Source: Treponema sp. (GTDB lineage: Bacteria > Spirochaetota > Spirochaetia > Treponematales > Treponemataceae). Taken from it: DNA of 52,499 bases. The stretch lies in the NCBI GenBank assembly GCA_002749205.1, contig PDOP01000015.1, forward strand, positions 1 to 52,499, read 5' to 3'. The translations under genes and the position numbers were made by a program. The notes beneath the pieces are model-generated. The model did no database searches, was not told the origin of the DNA, and worked only from the letters and a program-made list of their open reading frames with translations. Positions 43,258 through 51,062 of the stretch are shown here, one piece after another (position 1 is the stretch's first letter; every line of letters starts with the position of its first letter).

Positions 43258-44385
43258 TTAAACAGCATTATCATCAGAAAGTATATCTGTTTTAATATCA
43301 GGGTCAAGGACAATATCAATCACAGTGAAAAAAATTATCAAAATCATCGGCCCTAAAATCAAACCCTTTAAACCAAGCAAATTAACCCCGCCAATTAACG
43401 AAAAGAAAATCAAAAGCGGGTGAACCTTTATTGTATCCTTTAAAAACATCGGGCGCAATAAATTATCCATAGTGCTAATTCCGAGTCCTGCAACGACAGT
43501 AAATAAAACAGCCCTCACAATACTTTTCGTAAAAAACATTACAATCGCCACAGGTACCCAAACGGCACCGCCACCGAGCAACGGAATAAACGAGGTGAAA
43601 AAAATCAATATTGATAAAATCAGTGAGCCTTTAACTTGAAATGCAACAAATATTATAAAAGCCGTTATTGCTTGATACAAAGCAACCAGAAAAAAGCCCT
43701 TAAAAAGGCTCGTGGTTGTATCCTTAAATTTTATCATTATCTTATTCATGTCAGTGCCTCGTATGGGAACAGACTTTGCAAACAAACCGGCAAGATACTT
43801 TCCGTCAACATAAAAGAAATACAAAGCAAAACAAGCAAACACAACCGAAATCAGAAAATGCCCCGTATTGGTAATCACATATTTTGCAAAGCCCACCATA
43901 TTATTTGAATACTGAGAAAGCAATTCAAAAATCTTCGATTGAAAATCAATCTTGCGCAAATCAATAGTTTTTTGCGAAAGACTATAAACAGAGTCGCTGA
44001 GCTTTGCAAAGACACTCTCACTTCCTGCATCATTTATTTGTTTCAAAAATCCGGTTAAAAGATCTCCAATATCCCTCAATTGGCCTACAGCCAAAATAAC
44101 TATAAGAGTGGCAATGGCACCGACAATCAAAATAGAAAAAATCGCAAAAGCAAACGCAATTAAGCGTCTTTTAAAATCAAAGCCTTTTTTTTCCTTGTTT
44201 AATTTTCCGACAACCTTGTTATATAAAGGCAAAATCAAAATATATAAAATTGCCGCCCAAAACAAAGGCTCCCCGTAAGGAAAAAACAGAGCAATAACCA
44301 AAAAGAGTAACCCTACAAATATAACAAGTAACGAAATTGACTGTATTTTTAATTTATTCAAACCGCTCAAATTCAACACCCTCAC
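43258..44385 (-). CDS. AI-2E family transporter (UPF0118-type permease)
   Basis: A protein of about 375 residues with roughly eight membrane helices: two close to the N terminus (residues 14-50), one near 75-95, and a group from 150 to the end, including [22 protein letters not shown], a family signature. Members of this large family export varied small molecules and ions, and the substrate here is unknown. It overlaps the end of nagB by 32 nt, so it is translated from within nagB; GAGGG is nearby and GTG 44385 or a TTG a few codons later may be used. Confidence 0.88.
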   Translation of the reverse strand: MRVLNLSGLNKLKIQSISLLVIFVGLLFLVIALFFPYGEPLFWAAILYILILPLYNKVVGKLNKEKKGFDFKRRLIAFAFAIFSILIVGAIATLIVILAVGQLRDIGDLLTGFLKQINDAGSESVFAKLSDSVYSLSQKTIDLRKIDFQSKIFELLSQYSNNMVGFAKYVITNTGHFLISVVFACFALYFFYVDGKYLAGLFAKSVPIRGTDMNKIMIKFKDTTTSLFKGFFLVALYQAITAFIIFVAFQVKGSLILSILIFFTSFIPLLGGGAVWVPVAIVMFFTKSIVRAVLFTVVAGLGISTMDNLLRPMFLKDTIKVHPLLIFFSLIGGVNLLGLKGLILGPMILIIFFTVIDIVLDPDIKTDILSDDNAV

Positions 44386-45169
44386 GCATTCGCATCAAAT
44401 TACGAAAATACTTAACCGTGCCGACCTTCAACTCATTTGTCGCATCTTCATCGCATACCAACATCGCGTACCGATGATTTTGCAACGCACTGATTGTCCA
44501 CATACTGTTTACCCCTTCTTCGACAGCATGCTGAACTGCATTTGCTTTCGCAAAACCTGTTGCCATAAAAACAACTTCCTGTGAATCCATAATTGTACCA
44601 ACCCCAACGGTTAAAGCACTCTTAGGCACGCACCTTACATCGTTATCAAAAAACCTTGAATTCATTTTAATTGTACTGTCCGCCAAATACCTGTGAGCGG
44701 TGCGTGAAGCAAACGAAGTTGTAGGCTCATTAAAAGCAATATGCCCGTCTGCACCGACACCTCCAAAAAACAAATTTATTTTCCCGTAATCCAAAACCTT
44801 TTTTTCATAACGCTCACACTCAACATCAAGATCTACAGCCATTCCGTCAAGTATATTTATATTCTCCGGCTTTATATCAATGTGATTAAAAAAGTTTTCC
44901 ATCATAAAATAATGATAACTCTGAGGGTGACTTTCGGGCAACCCGACATACTCATCCATATTGAATGTAACAACATTTGCAAACGAAATCTGTCCTGCCT
45001 TATGCTTTCGAATCAAAGCCTCATAAACCCCCAAAGGAGTCGAGCCGGTCGGTAATCCCAACACAAAAGGACACTCCTTAGTCGGTGCAAAATTCTTTAT
45101 TCGCCTTGCAATATACTCTGCAGTAAATTCTGCCGCAGCCTCATAATCTTTTTCTACCACAACCCGCAT
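44354..45169 (-). CDS. nagB: Glucosamine-6-phosphate deaminase
   Basis: A 271-residue enzyme that converts glucosamine-6-phosphate to fructose-6-phosphate and ammonia. Typical motifs are [28 protein letters not shown] and [16 protein letters not shown], with the catalytic Asp and His. The start at 45169 (MRVVVEK) has GGAGG 5 nt upstream. The ATG at 45181 would place that ribosome site inside the gene. A possible TTGCTT-17-TAGAAT promoter lies at 45197-45225. It is followed by the overlapping AI-2E-type permease gene. Confidence 0.97.
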   Translation of the reverse strand: MRVVVEKDYEAAAEFTAEYIARRIKNFAPTKECPFVLGLPTGSTPLGVYEALIRKHKAGQISFANVVTFNMDEYVGLPESHPQSYHYFMMENFFNHIDIKPENINILDGMAVDLDVECERYEKKVLDYGKINLFFGGVGADGHIAFNEPTTSFASRTAHRYLADSTIKMNSRFFDNDVRCVPKSALTVGVGTIMDSQEVVFMATGFAKANAVQHAVEEGVNSMWTISALQNHRYAMLVCDEDATNELKVGTVKYFRNLMRMREGVEFERFE

Positions 45170-45244
45170 AAAAACCTCCACATTAAAATAAAATAAATTC
45201 TATCAAATTACCGACAAAAAAGCAAGCTATCCAAATAAATTTCT

Positions 45245-45376
45245 ATGAGGGGGAAGTCTCCCCCTCGCTTGCAAAAAATTGCCTCTTTTCTTAAAGCCGT
45301 TTTAAGTCGAGTCTTTGTCCCTGCAGCCTCGACTTCTTTTTCATTAAATCGAGGCAATTGTTTTTCCGCTACCCCC
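45245..45376 (-). repeat. Family C structured repeat, copy 3
   Basis: On the minus strand: GGGGGTAGCGGA (45376-45365), outer helix ATTGCCTC/GAGGCAAT (45278-45285 and 45351-45358), inner hairpin GTCGAG/CTCGAC (45306-45311 and 45328-45333; copies 1 and 2 have ATCGAG/CTCGAT, a compensatory change), and terminal GAGGGGGA...CCCCCTC (45247-45266). Confidence 0.85.
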
Positions 45377-45384
45377 ACGACTTT

Positions 45385-45483
45385 TTTTCAACTTCCGGTA
45401 TGAAAAAAGTCTACAAGTTTTGAACATTAGTTCAAAACATTGCTTTTGATATATTTTCAAGTGGACATCCTGTCCACTTGAAA
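45385..45483. repeat. Cluster of three hairpins
   Basis: GACTTTTTT/AAAAAAGTC (about 45388-45412), TTTTGAA/TTCAAAA (about 45418-45436), and a perfect 13-bp TTTCAAGTGGACA/TGTCCACTTGAAA (45455-45483). They lie between family C copy 3 and the stop of the GH114-like gene. The last may terminate it. Confidence 0.6.
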
Positions 45484-45527
45484 CGCGATACATAAAACTA
45501 ATCGCTCCACTAAACCAGCAACTTTGC

Positions 45528-46511
45528 CTACTCGTAATAATCAAAGGCATCAATAATATCAAGATATACACCATCAAAGCCTGCATCAAGTATTTTTTTC
45601 AAATACGAATTATCGTTTCCAAAAATGATTTTTTGCCAATCCTTATCCCAATACTTGACCTTATAGTTACCAGCCCAATTTCGGTTTTCCGCATCAAGCC
45701 AGCCGGGCTTTTCTTTGTTCCACTCATCTTTCCAATAATACCTGTAATCTTCAGCTTCGCCGATTGACATATATGCAATAACTAACCGCTCGCCACCGTT
45801 CTTTTTTTTTCTTAGCCTGTTTACTTCATCAGATGTAAACAAAATATCATCATAAAAAAACAAGTCCATTATCAATAAATCATAATTAGTCGCCGTTACC
45901 GCATCAATAAACTCATCTTTGCTTTCGTAACCTGAGGGATTTATTAAATACAAAAAATTCTTTACTTCAGATAACTTCTTCACGGCGACCTTGTTTTCCC
46001 GATATATCGGAGAGGGAAATAACGGTATATTGTTTAATCGTTTTTTATCGGCGGCAAAAGAAACATATCCTAAAGAAGCGTTTTCAGCATAAGATTTATT
46101 TATTTTCGATTTACTGTAACAATAGTCTATTGCCAAAATAACATTGCCCGCATTTTTTGAAATATCCAAGTAATCTTTCAGGTAGGCAGTTTGCTTTTTT
46201 CTCGTAGCAGAATTCATTCTTACATAACCGTAAAACAAATCTTCCTGCCCGTTACCGTCAATCGCAGACAGATATTTTTTGCAAGGCTTTTTTGTTTCAC
46301 TATCTTTTATAATAATCTCTATTCCGTTTTGAGGTATAATAAAAAAGTCTTTTTTAATTGATTTTGAATAATCGCTTATACCTATAACAAAATCTCGCAT
46401 TTCCTGCCTAAAATCAATATCTTCGGCATATAAAGTTACGGGCAATAAAATTAAACACAGAGCAAACTTTACACCTTTTTTAAAAAATCTACCCTTAATT
46501 TTTGAAATCAT
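45528..46511 (-). CDS. Secreted TM1410/GH114-like (endo-alpha-1,4-polygalactosaminidase family) protein
   Basis: A 327-residue protein with a signal peptide (about residues 1-29, ending LYA). The C-terminal half matches the family once mislabelled cysteinyl-tRNA-synthetase-related: VIAYMSIGEAEDYRYYW, NWAGNYKVKYWDKDWQ and AGFDGVYLDIIDAFDYYE, with acidic residues expected at the active site of a TIM barrel. It ends soon after YLDIIDAFDYYE, where many homologues continue, so it may be shortened. The ribosome site is unclear: AAGGAGG lies 20 nt before the ATG, too far for normal use, and TATATT is 7 nt before it. Confidence 0.8.
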   Translation of the reverse strand: MISKIKGRFFKKGVKFALCLILLPVTLYAEDIDFRQEMRDFVIGISDYSKSIKKDFFIIPQNGIEIIIKDSETKKPCKKYLSAIDGNGQEDLFYGYVRMNSATRKKQTAYLKDYLDISKNAGNVILAIDYCYSKSKINKSYAENASLGYVSFAADKKRLNNIPLFPSPIYRENKVAVKKLSEVKNFLYLINPSGYESKDEFIDAVTATNYDLLIMDLFFYDDILFTSDEVNRLRKKKNGGERLVIAYMSIGEAEDYRYYWKDEWNKEKPGWLDAENRNWAGNYKVKYWDKDWQKIIFGNDNSYLKKILDAGFDGVYLDIIDAFDYYE

Positions 46512-46630
46512 AAAATGTAATATAATAGCCTCCTTAATATAAGGATATTATATTATGAGCCGTTATTTGTCAAGTTTACAAGTGCATTTATCACTTTAGA
46601 CCTAAAATTTAATATATTTTTCGATTTTTA

Positions 46631-46659
46631 GATGACAAAATCCGTTTTTTATGGTATAA
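46631..46659 (+). promoter_or_regulatory. Promoter of the small secreted protein gene
   Basis: ATGACA (46631-46636), 17-bp spacer, extended -10 TGGTATAAT (hexamer 46654-46659). CAAGGAG follows before the ATG at 46699. Confidence 0.75.
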
Positions 46660-46698
46660 TTTTATCGGACTTTACACTAAGCCATCAAGGAGACATTT

Positions 46699-47103
46699 AT
46701 GAATAAGAAAAAATTTGTTTTTGTTTTGTTTTTAATTTCGATTTTTTGCACCGCAATTTTTGCGGAAGTTAAGAAGTCGGAGCTTTATTATGTGAATGTA
46801 AAAATATTGCGCATTTTTACACATTCGAAGGGCTATTATGTTATCTACAGACGCGCAGGATTAAAAACAGGCGAGGCTTTTATTCCGTACGAGTGGTTCA
46901 GTATAAGAGACGGAAGGGCCAAATTAGAAAAAGCATCAGGTAGAATAGATCCATATATGAGCCTTTTCAGTAAAAACGGCGAATTCGATCATGTTAAGCT
47001 TTATGTTCCAAGTAGCCCCAAAAGCCCTGAATGGGGTAATTTACGAAATCAAAGTGAATACGATGATAAATTTAATATAGAAGCCCTTGAGCTTAAATAT
47101 TAG
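46699..47103 (+). CDS. Small exported protein of unknown function
   Basis: A 134-residue protein not recognised as any family. It has a clear signal peptide (about residues 1-22, basic start, hydrophobic core, cleavage near IFA-EV) and then a compact part rich in aromatic and basic residues (YYVNVKILRIFTHSKGYYVIY), suggesting a small beta-rich periplasmic domain. AAGGAG precedes the ATG and a strong promoter is present, so it is expressed. The next gene starts 27 bp after its stop, so the two may be co-transcribed. Confidence 0.8.
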   Translation: MNKKKFVFVLFLISIFCTAIFAEVKKSELYYVNVKILRIFTHSKGYYVIYRRAGLKTGEAFIPYEWFSIRDGRAKLEKASGRIDPYMSLFSKNGEFDHVKLYVPSSPKSPEWGNLRNQSEYDDKFNIEALELKY

Positions 47104-47129
47104 TTAAACTGTTATCGAAAGAGTATCTA

Positions 47130-48125
47130 TTGAAATCAGATAGGGTACAGATAAGTTTGCCGTCAGTTCCTCAAGCTCTTTTGGAGTTCCTCTCCAAATA
47201 TGAAAGGTATGTTATAGCGGGGCATAAGGAGCCTGACGGAGACTGTATCGGAAGTTGCTTGGCTATGGCAAATTTCCTGCAACGAAAGAAAAAAGAAACA
47301 CTTCTTTTGAATGCAGGGCCTTTTGACAAACCCGAAGTTAAAGAATATGAAGGCTTGTTCAAAAAAGAGCTTTCACCCGAATTTAACACAAAAAAAGCAG
47401 GGCTTTTGGTTTTGGATTGCAGTGGTCTTGACCGCGTAGGCGATATTGAAAAACAACTTGAAGGTTTTGATACTGCCATAATTGACCATCACGCCACAAA
47501 CCAAACCGTAAGCAAGTCATCGCTTGTGATGAAAACATCGCCGTCAACAACTTATTTAATTCAAGCTATAATCGAAGCAGTTGACGGCGAAGTTACCCCC
47601 AAAGATGCAGAATACCTGTTTTTTGGGCTATGTACCGACACGGGATTTTTCCGCCATCTGGACGAAAGAAGTGCAAATGTTTTTGCACAGGCAAGTCGAC
47701 TTATATCAAAGGGTGTAAACCCAAAATCAGTTTTTGCAAAAATGTACGGCGGAAAATCATTCGGCTCACGAATATTAATTTCGAGAATTCTCGAGCGACT
47801 AACACCTTATTATGACGGTCGTCTAATGGTCTCTTATGAAGAGCTGAAAGACACCCAAGAATTCGGATTATCCGGTCGCGATTCCGACACCTTATATCAA
47901 CTTATCCAAAGCATTGAAGGCGTACAGGCTATTGTTGTTGTCCGCCAAGAGTCTGAAACACATTGCTCTGTAGGTTTTCGCTCGCTCGACTCTATCGATG
48001 TCAGCGTAGTCGCAAAATCATTCGGCGGCGGTGGACATAAACAGGCATCAGGCTTATACATTGAAGGAAAAATCAATGAGCTGATACCACAGTTTGTCAA
48101 AGCCTTTGCCGACCAGTTTTCATAA
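47130..48125 (+). CDS. DHH/DHHA1 phosphoesterase, NrnA-like (oligoribonuclease/pAp phosphatase)
   Basis: A 331-residue two-domain enzyme that degrades short RNA oligonucleotides and/or dephosphorylates 3'-phosphoadenosine 5'-phosphate. Metal-binding motifs are in order: GHKEPDGDCIGS, LDCSGLDR, IDHHATN (the DHH motif), GLCTDTGFFRH, and the DHHA1 domain ending GGGGHKQASG. The start codon is TTG at 47130, 6 nt after AAAGAG; no ATG lies before the conserved region. It probably shares a transcript with the small exported protein. Confidence 0.92.
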   Translation: MKSDRVQISLPSVPQALLEFLSKYERYVIAGHKEPDGDCIGSCLAMANFLQRKKKETLLLNAGPFDKPEVKEYEGLFKKELSPEFNTKKAGLLVLDCSGLDRVGDIEKQLEGFDTAIIDHHATNQTVSKSSLVMKTSPSTTYLIQAIIEAVDGEVTPKDAEYLFFGLCTDTGFFRHLDERSANVFAQASRLISKGVNPKSVFAKMYGGKSFGSRILISRILERLTPYYDGRLMVSYEELKDTQEFGLSGRDSDTLYQLIQSIEGVQAIVVVRQESETHCSVGFRSLDSIDVSVVAKSFGGGGHKQASGLYIEGKINELIPQFVKAFADQFS

Positions 48126-48197
48126 GATTAAAGAAAGCTGAAGTGCGAAACAGCAGAATACCGGCCTGTCTTTGCGATAAATAATTTCTGAAATTAT

Positions 48198-48316
48198 GAG
48201 GCACTTGCAAAAGTCGGTTACTTTAGCAAGTGCCTTAAAAATAAGCTCGTTTCATTGCGCTTTTTGGTATATTTTAGAAGAAATTACAAAACTCGTCTGA
48301 CTTTTGCAATTTTCTC
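48198..48316 (+). repeat. Family B element, copy 5 (long form)
   Basis: AGGCACTTGCAAAAGT pairs with ACTTTAGCAAGTGCCT, then follows the segment shared with copy 2 (48244-48274), then ACAAAACTCGTCTGAC and TTTTGCAATTTTCTC. It is flanked by GCGATAAAT/ATTTATCGC, so it forms an extra arm just before family A copy 9. Confidence 0.8.
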
Positions 48317-48340
48317 TTATTTATCGCATTCAAGTCCGTT

Positions 48341-48472
48341 AACCTGATGTAGACAGCTGCCGGTATCCTTTTGTCCGATTAAGTTTTGCAATAAAGACCT
48401 TTGACCGAGAGGGAAAAGCGTCGATTGTTTTGAGCAAAAAAAGGACAAAAGATTTAAGGCAGATGTCGGGTT
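48341..48472 (+). repeat. Family A structured repeat, copy 9 (best-preserved)
   Basis: Three nested helices: AACCTGA/TCGGGTT (48341-48347 and 48466-48472, one T-G pair), CTGCC/GGCAG (48357-48361 and 48458-48462), CTTTTGTCC/GGACAAAAG (48368-48376 and 48443-48451). Loop boxes are GGTATC and ATTTAA. The central hairpin contains GACCTTTGACCGAGAGGG. CAGAATACCGGCC lies farther upstream. Confidence 0.9.
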
Positions 48473-48479
48473 GAAAAGC

Positions 48480-48516
48480 GAAAGCGTTTAGCAAGAAGAT
48501 CTTGCTAAACGCTTTC
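48480..48516. repeat. Perfect 17-bp hairpin after family A copy 9
   Basis: GAAAGCGTTTAGCAAGA and TCTTGCTAAACGCTTTC are exact complements with loop AGA, starting 8 bp after the family A core. It may help terminate the convergent neighbours. Confidence 0.85.
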
Positions 48517-48534
48517 AGCTGCTATATCAAATTT

Positions 48535-50805
48535 TTACAAACTAATTCCAAGAGCATAAGCTCCTCGAACGGCTTCCAGCACTTTTCCCGCAGAAAAGCT
48601 GTCCCCAAGTAAATGCACGGCAGACGCAATTTGGTTTTTCTGCAATTCGTAAAAAAGTTTTTTGTTGGATCTTCCACCCAAAGCAAGAATTGCCAAATCA
48701 CATGGAAAGCTGTGCTCTTTTGTTTTGGTACCGTACTTAGGGGCAAGCGGATTTTCGACATTCTCAGGCAGAATTGGTTGCCAAGTATTATAAGCGTTTG
48801 GTTTTTTGCCTTCTATAATTTCGACATTAACATTGTTGTCCGTAAATCCCGTAACCTTTGCACAGTTTAAAAGGTCGACCCCTGATTTTTTCAAGCTGTC
48901 GATTAAATGAGCTCGGTTCGCAGTACAAACACCTGCCATAAAATGATGCGTCATTTCCATTATTTTTGGAGTGCAGTGCTTTTCGCGGGCAAGCCAATAT
49001 GCGGTTTCACACCCTACAACACCGCCACCGATAATAATCGGGTTTTTGGAATTTTCCAAAAGCTCAGGTTTCATGAGTAAGTCAACAGCCTGAACATTAC
49101 GCATTTTATCGAGGCCGGTAAATGGCAGTGTAATGTCATCTGTTCCTGAAGCTACAACAATTTTGTCAAATTCACCTTTACCTCTTTCTGCCGTAAATTC
49201 AGTATTAAGTTTAACGGTTAAGTTTCCGGCTTTTTCAGCCTTTTGAACATTTCGTATTAAATATTCTTTGTAGTTTTGAACATCAAATTTAATAATAGGA
49301 ACAGACCCGGGATTTAGTCTTCCTGCAAGCATTTCGTTTTTTTCAAAAAGAGTAACTTTATGTCCACGCTCGGCGGCAACAAGAGCCGTAACTATTCCGG
49401 CAGGGCCGCCTCCTACAATTGCAATTCGTTTAGGCTTTTTTGCCGAAGTCAGCTTAGAAGGATACTTATATTCAAAACCACTGCGGGGATTAACTGCACA
49501 TTGAGGGTGTCCTCCCTCAACAAATTCGTTTACGCAACCTTCCTGACAGCCTATACATGGACGAATGCCTTTTATGTCACCTGCATAAACTTTGTTTACC
49601 CAATGCGGGTCTGCCAGTAACGGTCGCCCGAGCATTACCATATCACAATCTTTGTTTCGCAATGCCTGCTCTGCAATATCAGGATAGCCTAATTTACCGA
49701 CTGCAACAATCGGAACAGGAACACCTGCATTCGATATAATTCCTTCTTTTTCAAAGAATTCTTTTACTCTGCGGGCGACCGGTAAAAAGCATGCCGCCGG
49801 CATACTTGACGGAGGGTGTGGTAACCACCAGTTATCATAGCAACCTAAGTCGACATCAAAAATATCAACTCCTGCTTTTACCAGGTTTTTCATGTAATCT
49901 AAGGTTTCATCGGGAAGTCTGCCGTTTTTAAATTTCTTTAATGCTTTGATGCTCATTCCCTCTTCGCCGTATATTTCATTTAAAGCCAGCGACAAATCAA
50001 TTCTGTACATAATCGGATAATGATTTCCAACACGGCGGCGAATTTCATGTACCATATCCAAGCCAAATTTCTGCCAATTTGAAAACCTGCCTATCGTTCT
50101 TCTATTAAAAGCTCTGTTTGCAAGCTGTTCCAAAAGATAGCCTTCATGCCCGTGTAAATATACTCCGTCCAGTCCGCAGGCCTTTGCATCGGCGGCTCCT
50201 TGACCTGTGTTTTTAATGATTTTTTTAAGTTTTCTGTCGGATAATCGCAAGCAAGGAATTTGCGGAATATAAAAGTTTGGATTAAACGAGGCAGATACGG
50301 GAAATTTCATTTGCTCGGTTAAGCACTGCGGATTTCCTACCCGTCCAAGACCTGCCGTAAGCTGAACAAATATTTTTGTGCCAAAAGAATGCACACCTTG
50401 TGCCAAAGCTCGCCAACCTGCAAGTACAGTACGACTTCTGTCAATACGGGGGAAGTATGTCAGCTTATCAAGCTCTGTAATGCTGTTATCAATTCCATGA
50501 CTGATAGGAACCAAACCGGTGGTAATTAATCCTACACCGCCACGAGCACGCTCAACAAAGTATTCTATCATCTGAGCATTCGGACGACCGGTTTCTTCGC
50601 ACATATCGATATTTCCCATAGGTGCCATAACCGTTCTGTTTTTAACCTGCATTCGGTTGATTTGCAATGGCTCAAACAAAGCTGTATACGGTGCCAAGTT
50701 TTCTGAAAATGTTCCTGTGCCGCCCGCCTCATTTTTCTTTGCTTCATCACCGCCCCAAAATGCAAAGTGATCTACCATTTCTTGAATTTGTTTATCTGTT
50801 TTCAT
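48535..50805 (-). CDS. 2-enoate-reductase-like NADH:flavin oxidoreductase (FMN, 4Fe-4S, FAD)
   Basis: A 756-residue Fe-S flavoenzyme of the old-yellow-enzyme/2,4-dienoyl-CoA reductase/BaiCD group. Residues about 1-40 are an extra N-terminal segment. The FMN barrel follows (VKNRTVMAPMGN; GVYLHGHEGYLLEQL, the HEGYLL form typical of 2-enoate reductases), then the [4Fe-4S] ligands CIGCQEGCVNEFVEGGHPQC, then two dinucleotide motifs (IAIVGGGPAGIVTALVAAERG for FAD, IIIGGGVVGCETAYWLA for NAD). It probably reduces an unsaturated acid or other enone during anaerobic fermentation; the substrate is not determinable. GAGGG precedes the ATG. It is monocistronic. Confidence 0.9.
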   Translation of the reverse strand: MKTDKQIQEMVDHFAFWGGDEAKKNEAGGTGTFSENLAPYTALFEPLQINRMQVKNRTVMAPMGNIDMCEETGRPNAQMIEYFVERARGGVGLITTGLVPISHGIDNSITELDKLTYFPRIDRSRTVLAGWRALAQGVHSFGTKIFVQLTAGLGRVGNPQCLTEQMKFPVSASFNPNFYIPQIPCLRLSDRKLKKIIKNTGQGAADAKACGLDGVYLHGHEGYLLEQLANRAFNRRTIGRFSNWQKFGLDMVHEIRRRVGNHYPIMYRIDLSLALNEIYGEEGMSIKALKKFKNGRLPDETLDYMKNLVKAGVDIFDVDLGCYDNWWLPHPPSSMPAACFLPVARRVKEFFEKEGIISNAGVPVPIVAVGKLGYPDIAEQALRNKDCDMVMLGRPLLADPHWVNKVYAGDIKGIRPCIGCQEGCVNEFVEGGHPQCAVNPRSGFEYKYPSKLTSAKKPKRIAIVGGGPAGIVTALVAAERGHKVTLFEKNEMLAGRLNPGSVPIIKFDVQNYKEYLIRNVQKAEKAGNLTVKLNTEFTAERGKGEFDKIVVASGTDDITLPFTGLDKMRNVQAVDLLMKPELLENSKNPIIIGGGVVGCETAYWLAREKHCTPKIMEMTHHFMAGVCTANRAHLIDSLKKSGVDLLNCAKVTGFTDNNVNVEIIEGKKPNAYNTWQPILPENVENPLAPKYGTKTKEHSFPCDLAILALGGRSNKKLFYELQKNQIASAVHLLGDSFSAGKVLEAVRGAYALGISL

Positions 50806-50824
50806 GTTTAATACCCTCAGTAAG

Positions 50825-50853
50825 ATTATATATTAACAAGCGGAATTCTTCAA
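50825..50853 (-). promoter_or_regulatory. Promoter of the flavin oxidoreductase gene
   Basis: Minus-strand TTGAAG (50853-50848), 17-bp spacer, TATAAT (50830-50825). The predicted leader of about 13 nt includes GAGGG. Confidence 0.65.
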
Positions 50854-50971
50854 GACATATTAGACATTCGTGTCTTTAACCTGTGATAATTGAAAAAAAC
50901 AAATGCGAAAATTACTTAGGTTATTATAACTATGAAATTTTAAGCGTTTATTCACAAAAAATCACAACAAT

Positions 50972-51002
50972 AAAAAAGCTCCGAAAATCGGAGCTTTTTT
51001 TT
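50972..51002. terminator. Bidirectional terminator after the FGE-domain lipoprotein gene
   Basis: AGCTCCGA/TCGGAGCT with loop AAA, flanked by A-run and T-run. It serves the minus-strand gene ending at 51063. Confidence 0.85.
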
Positions 51003-51062
51003 ATCTTAATACCTTTTTTATGTTCAATGTCTTAATTACAATCTATATTTTCAAAAGATACT

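Noticed and set aside
45344..45589. Reading frame of 81 codons overlapping the GH114-like gene end
   Set aside because: Out-of-frame shadow that crosses a perfect hairpin and family C copy 3, without start signals.
50806..51062. Template repeat or reverse transcriptase for a diversity-generating retroelement next to the FGE lipoprotein gene
   Set aside because: The interval holds only a terminator and a promoter; no repeat of the lipoprotein's 3' end and no reverse transcriptase is present in the window.
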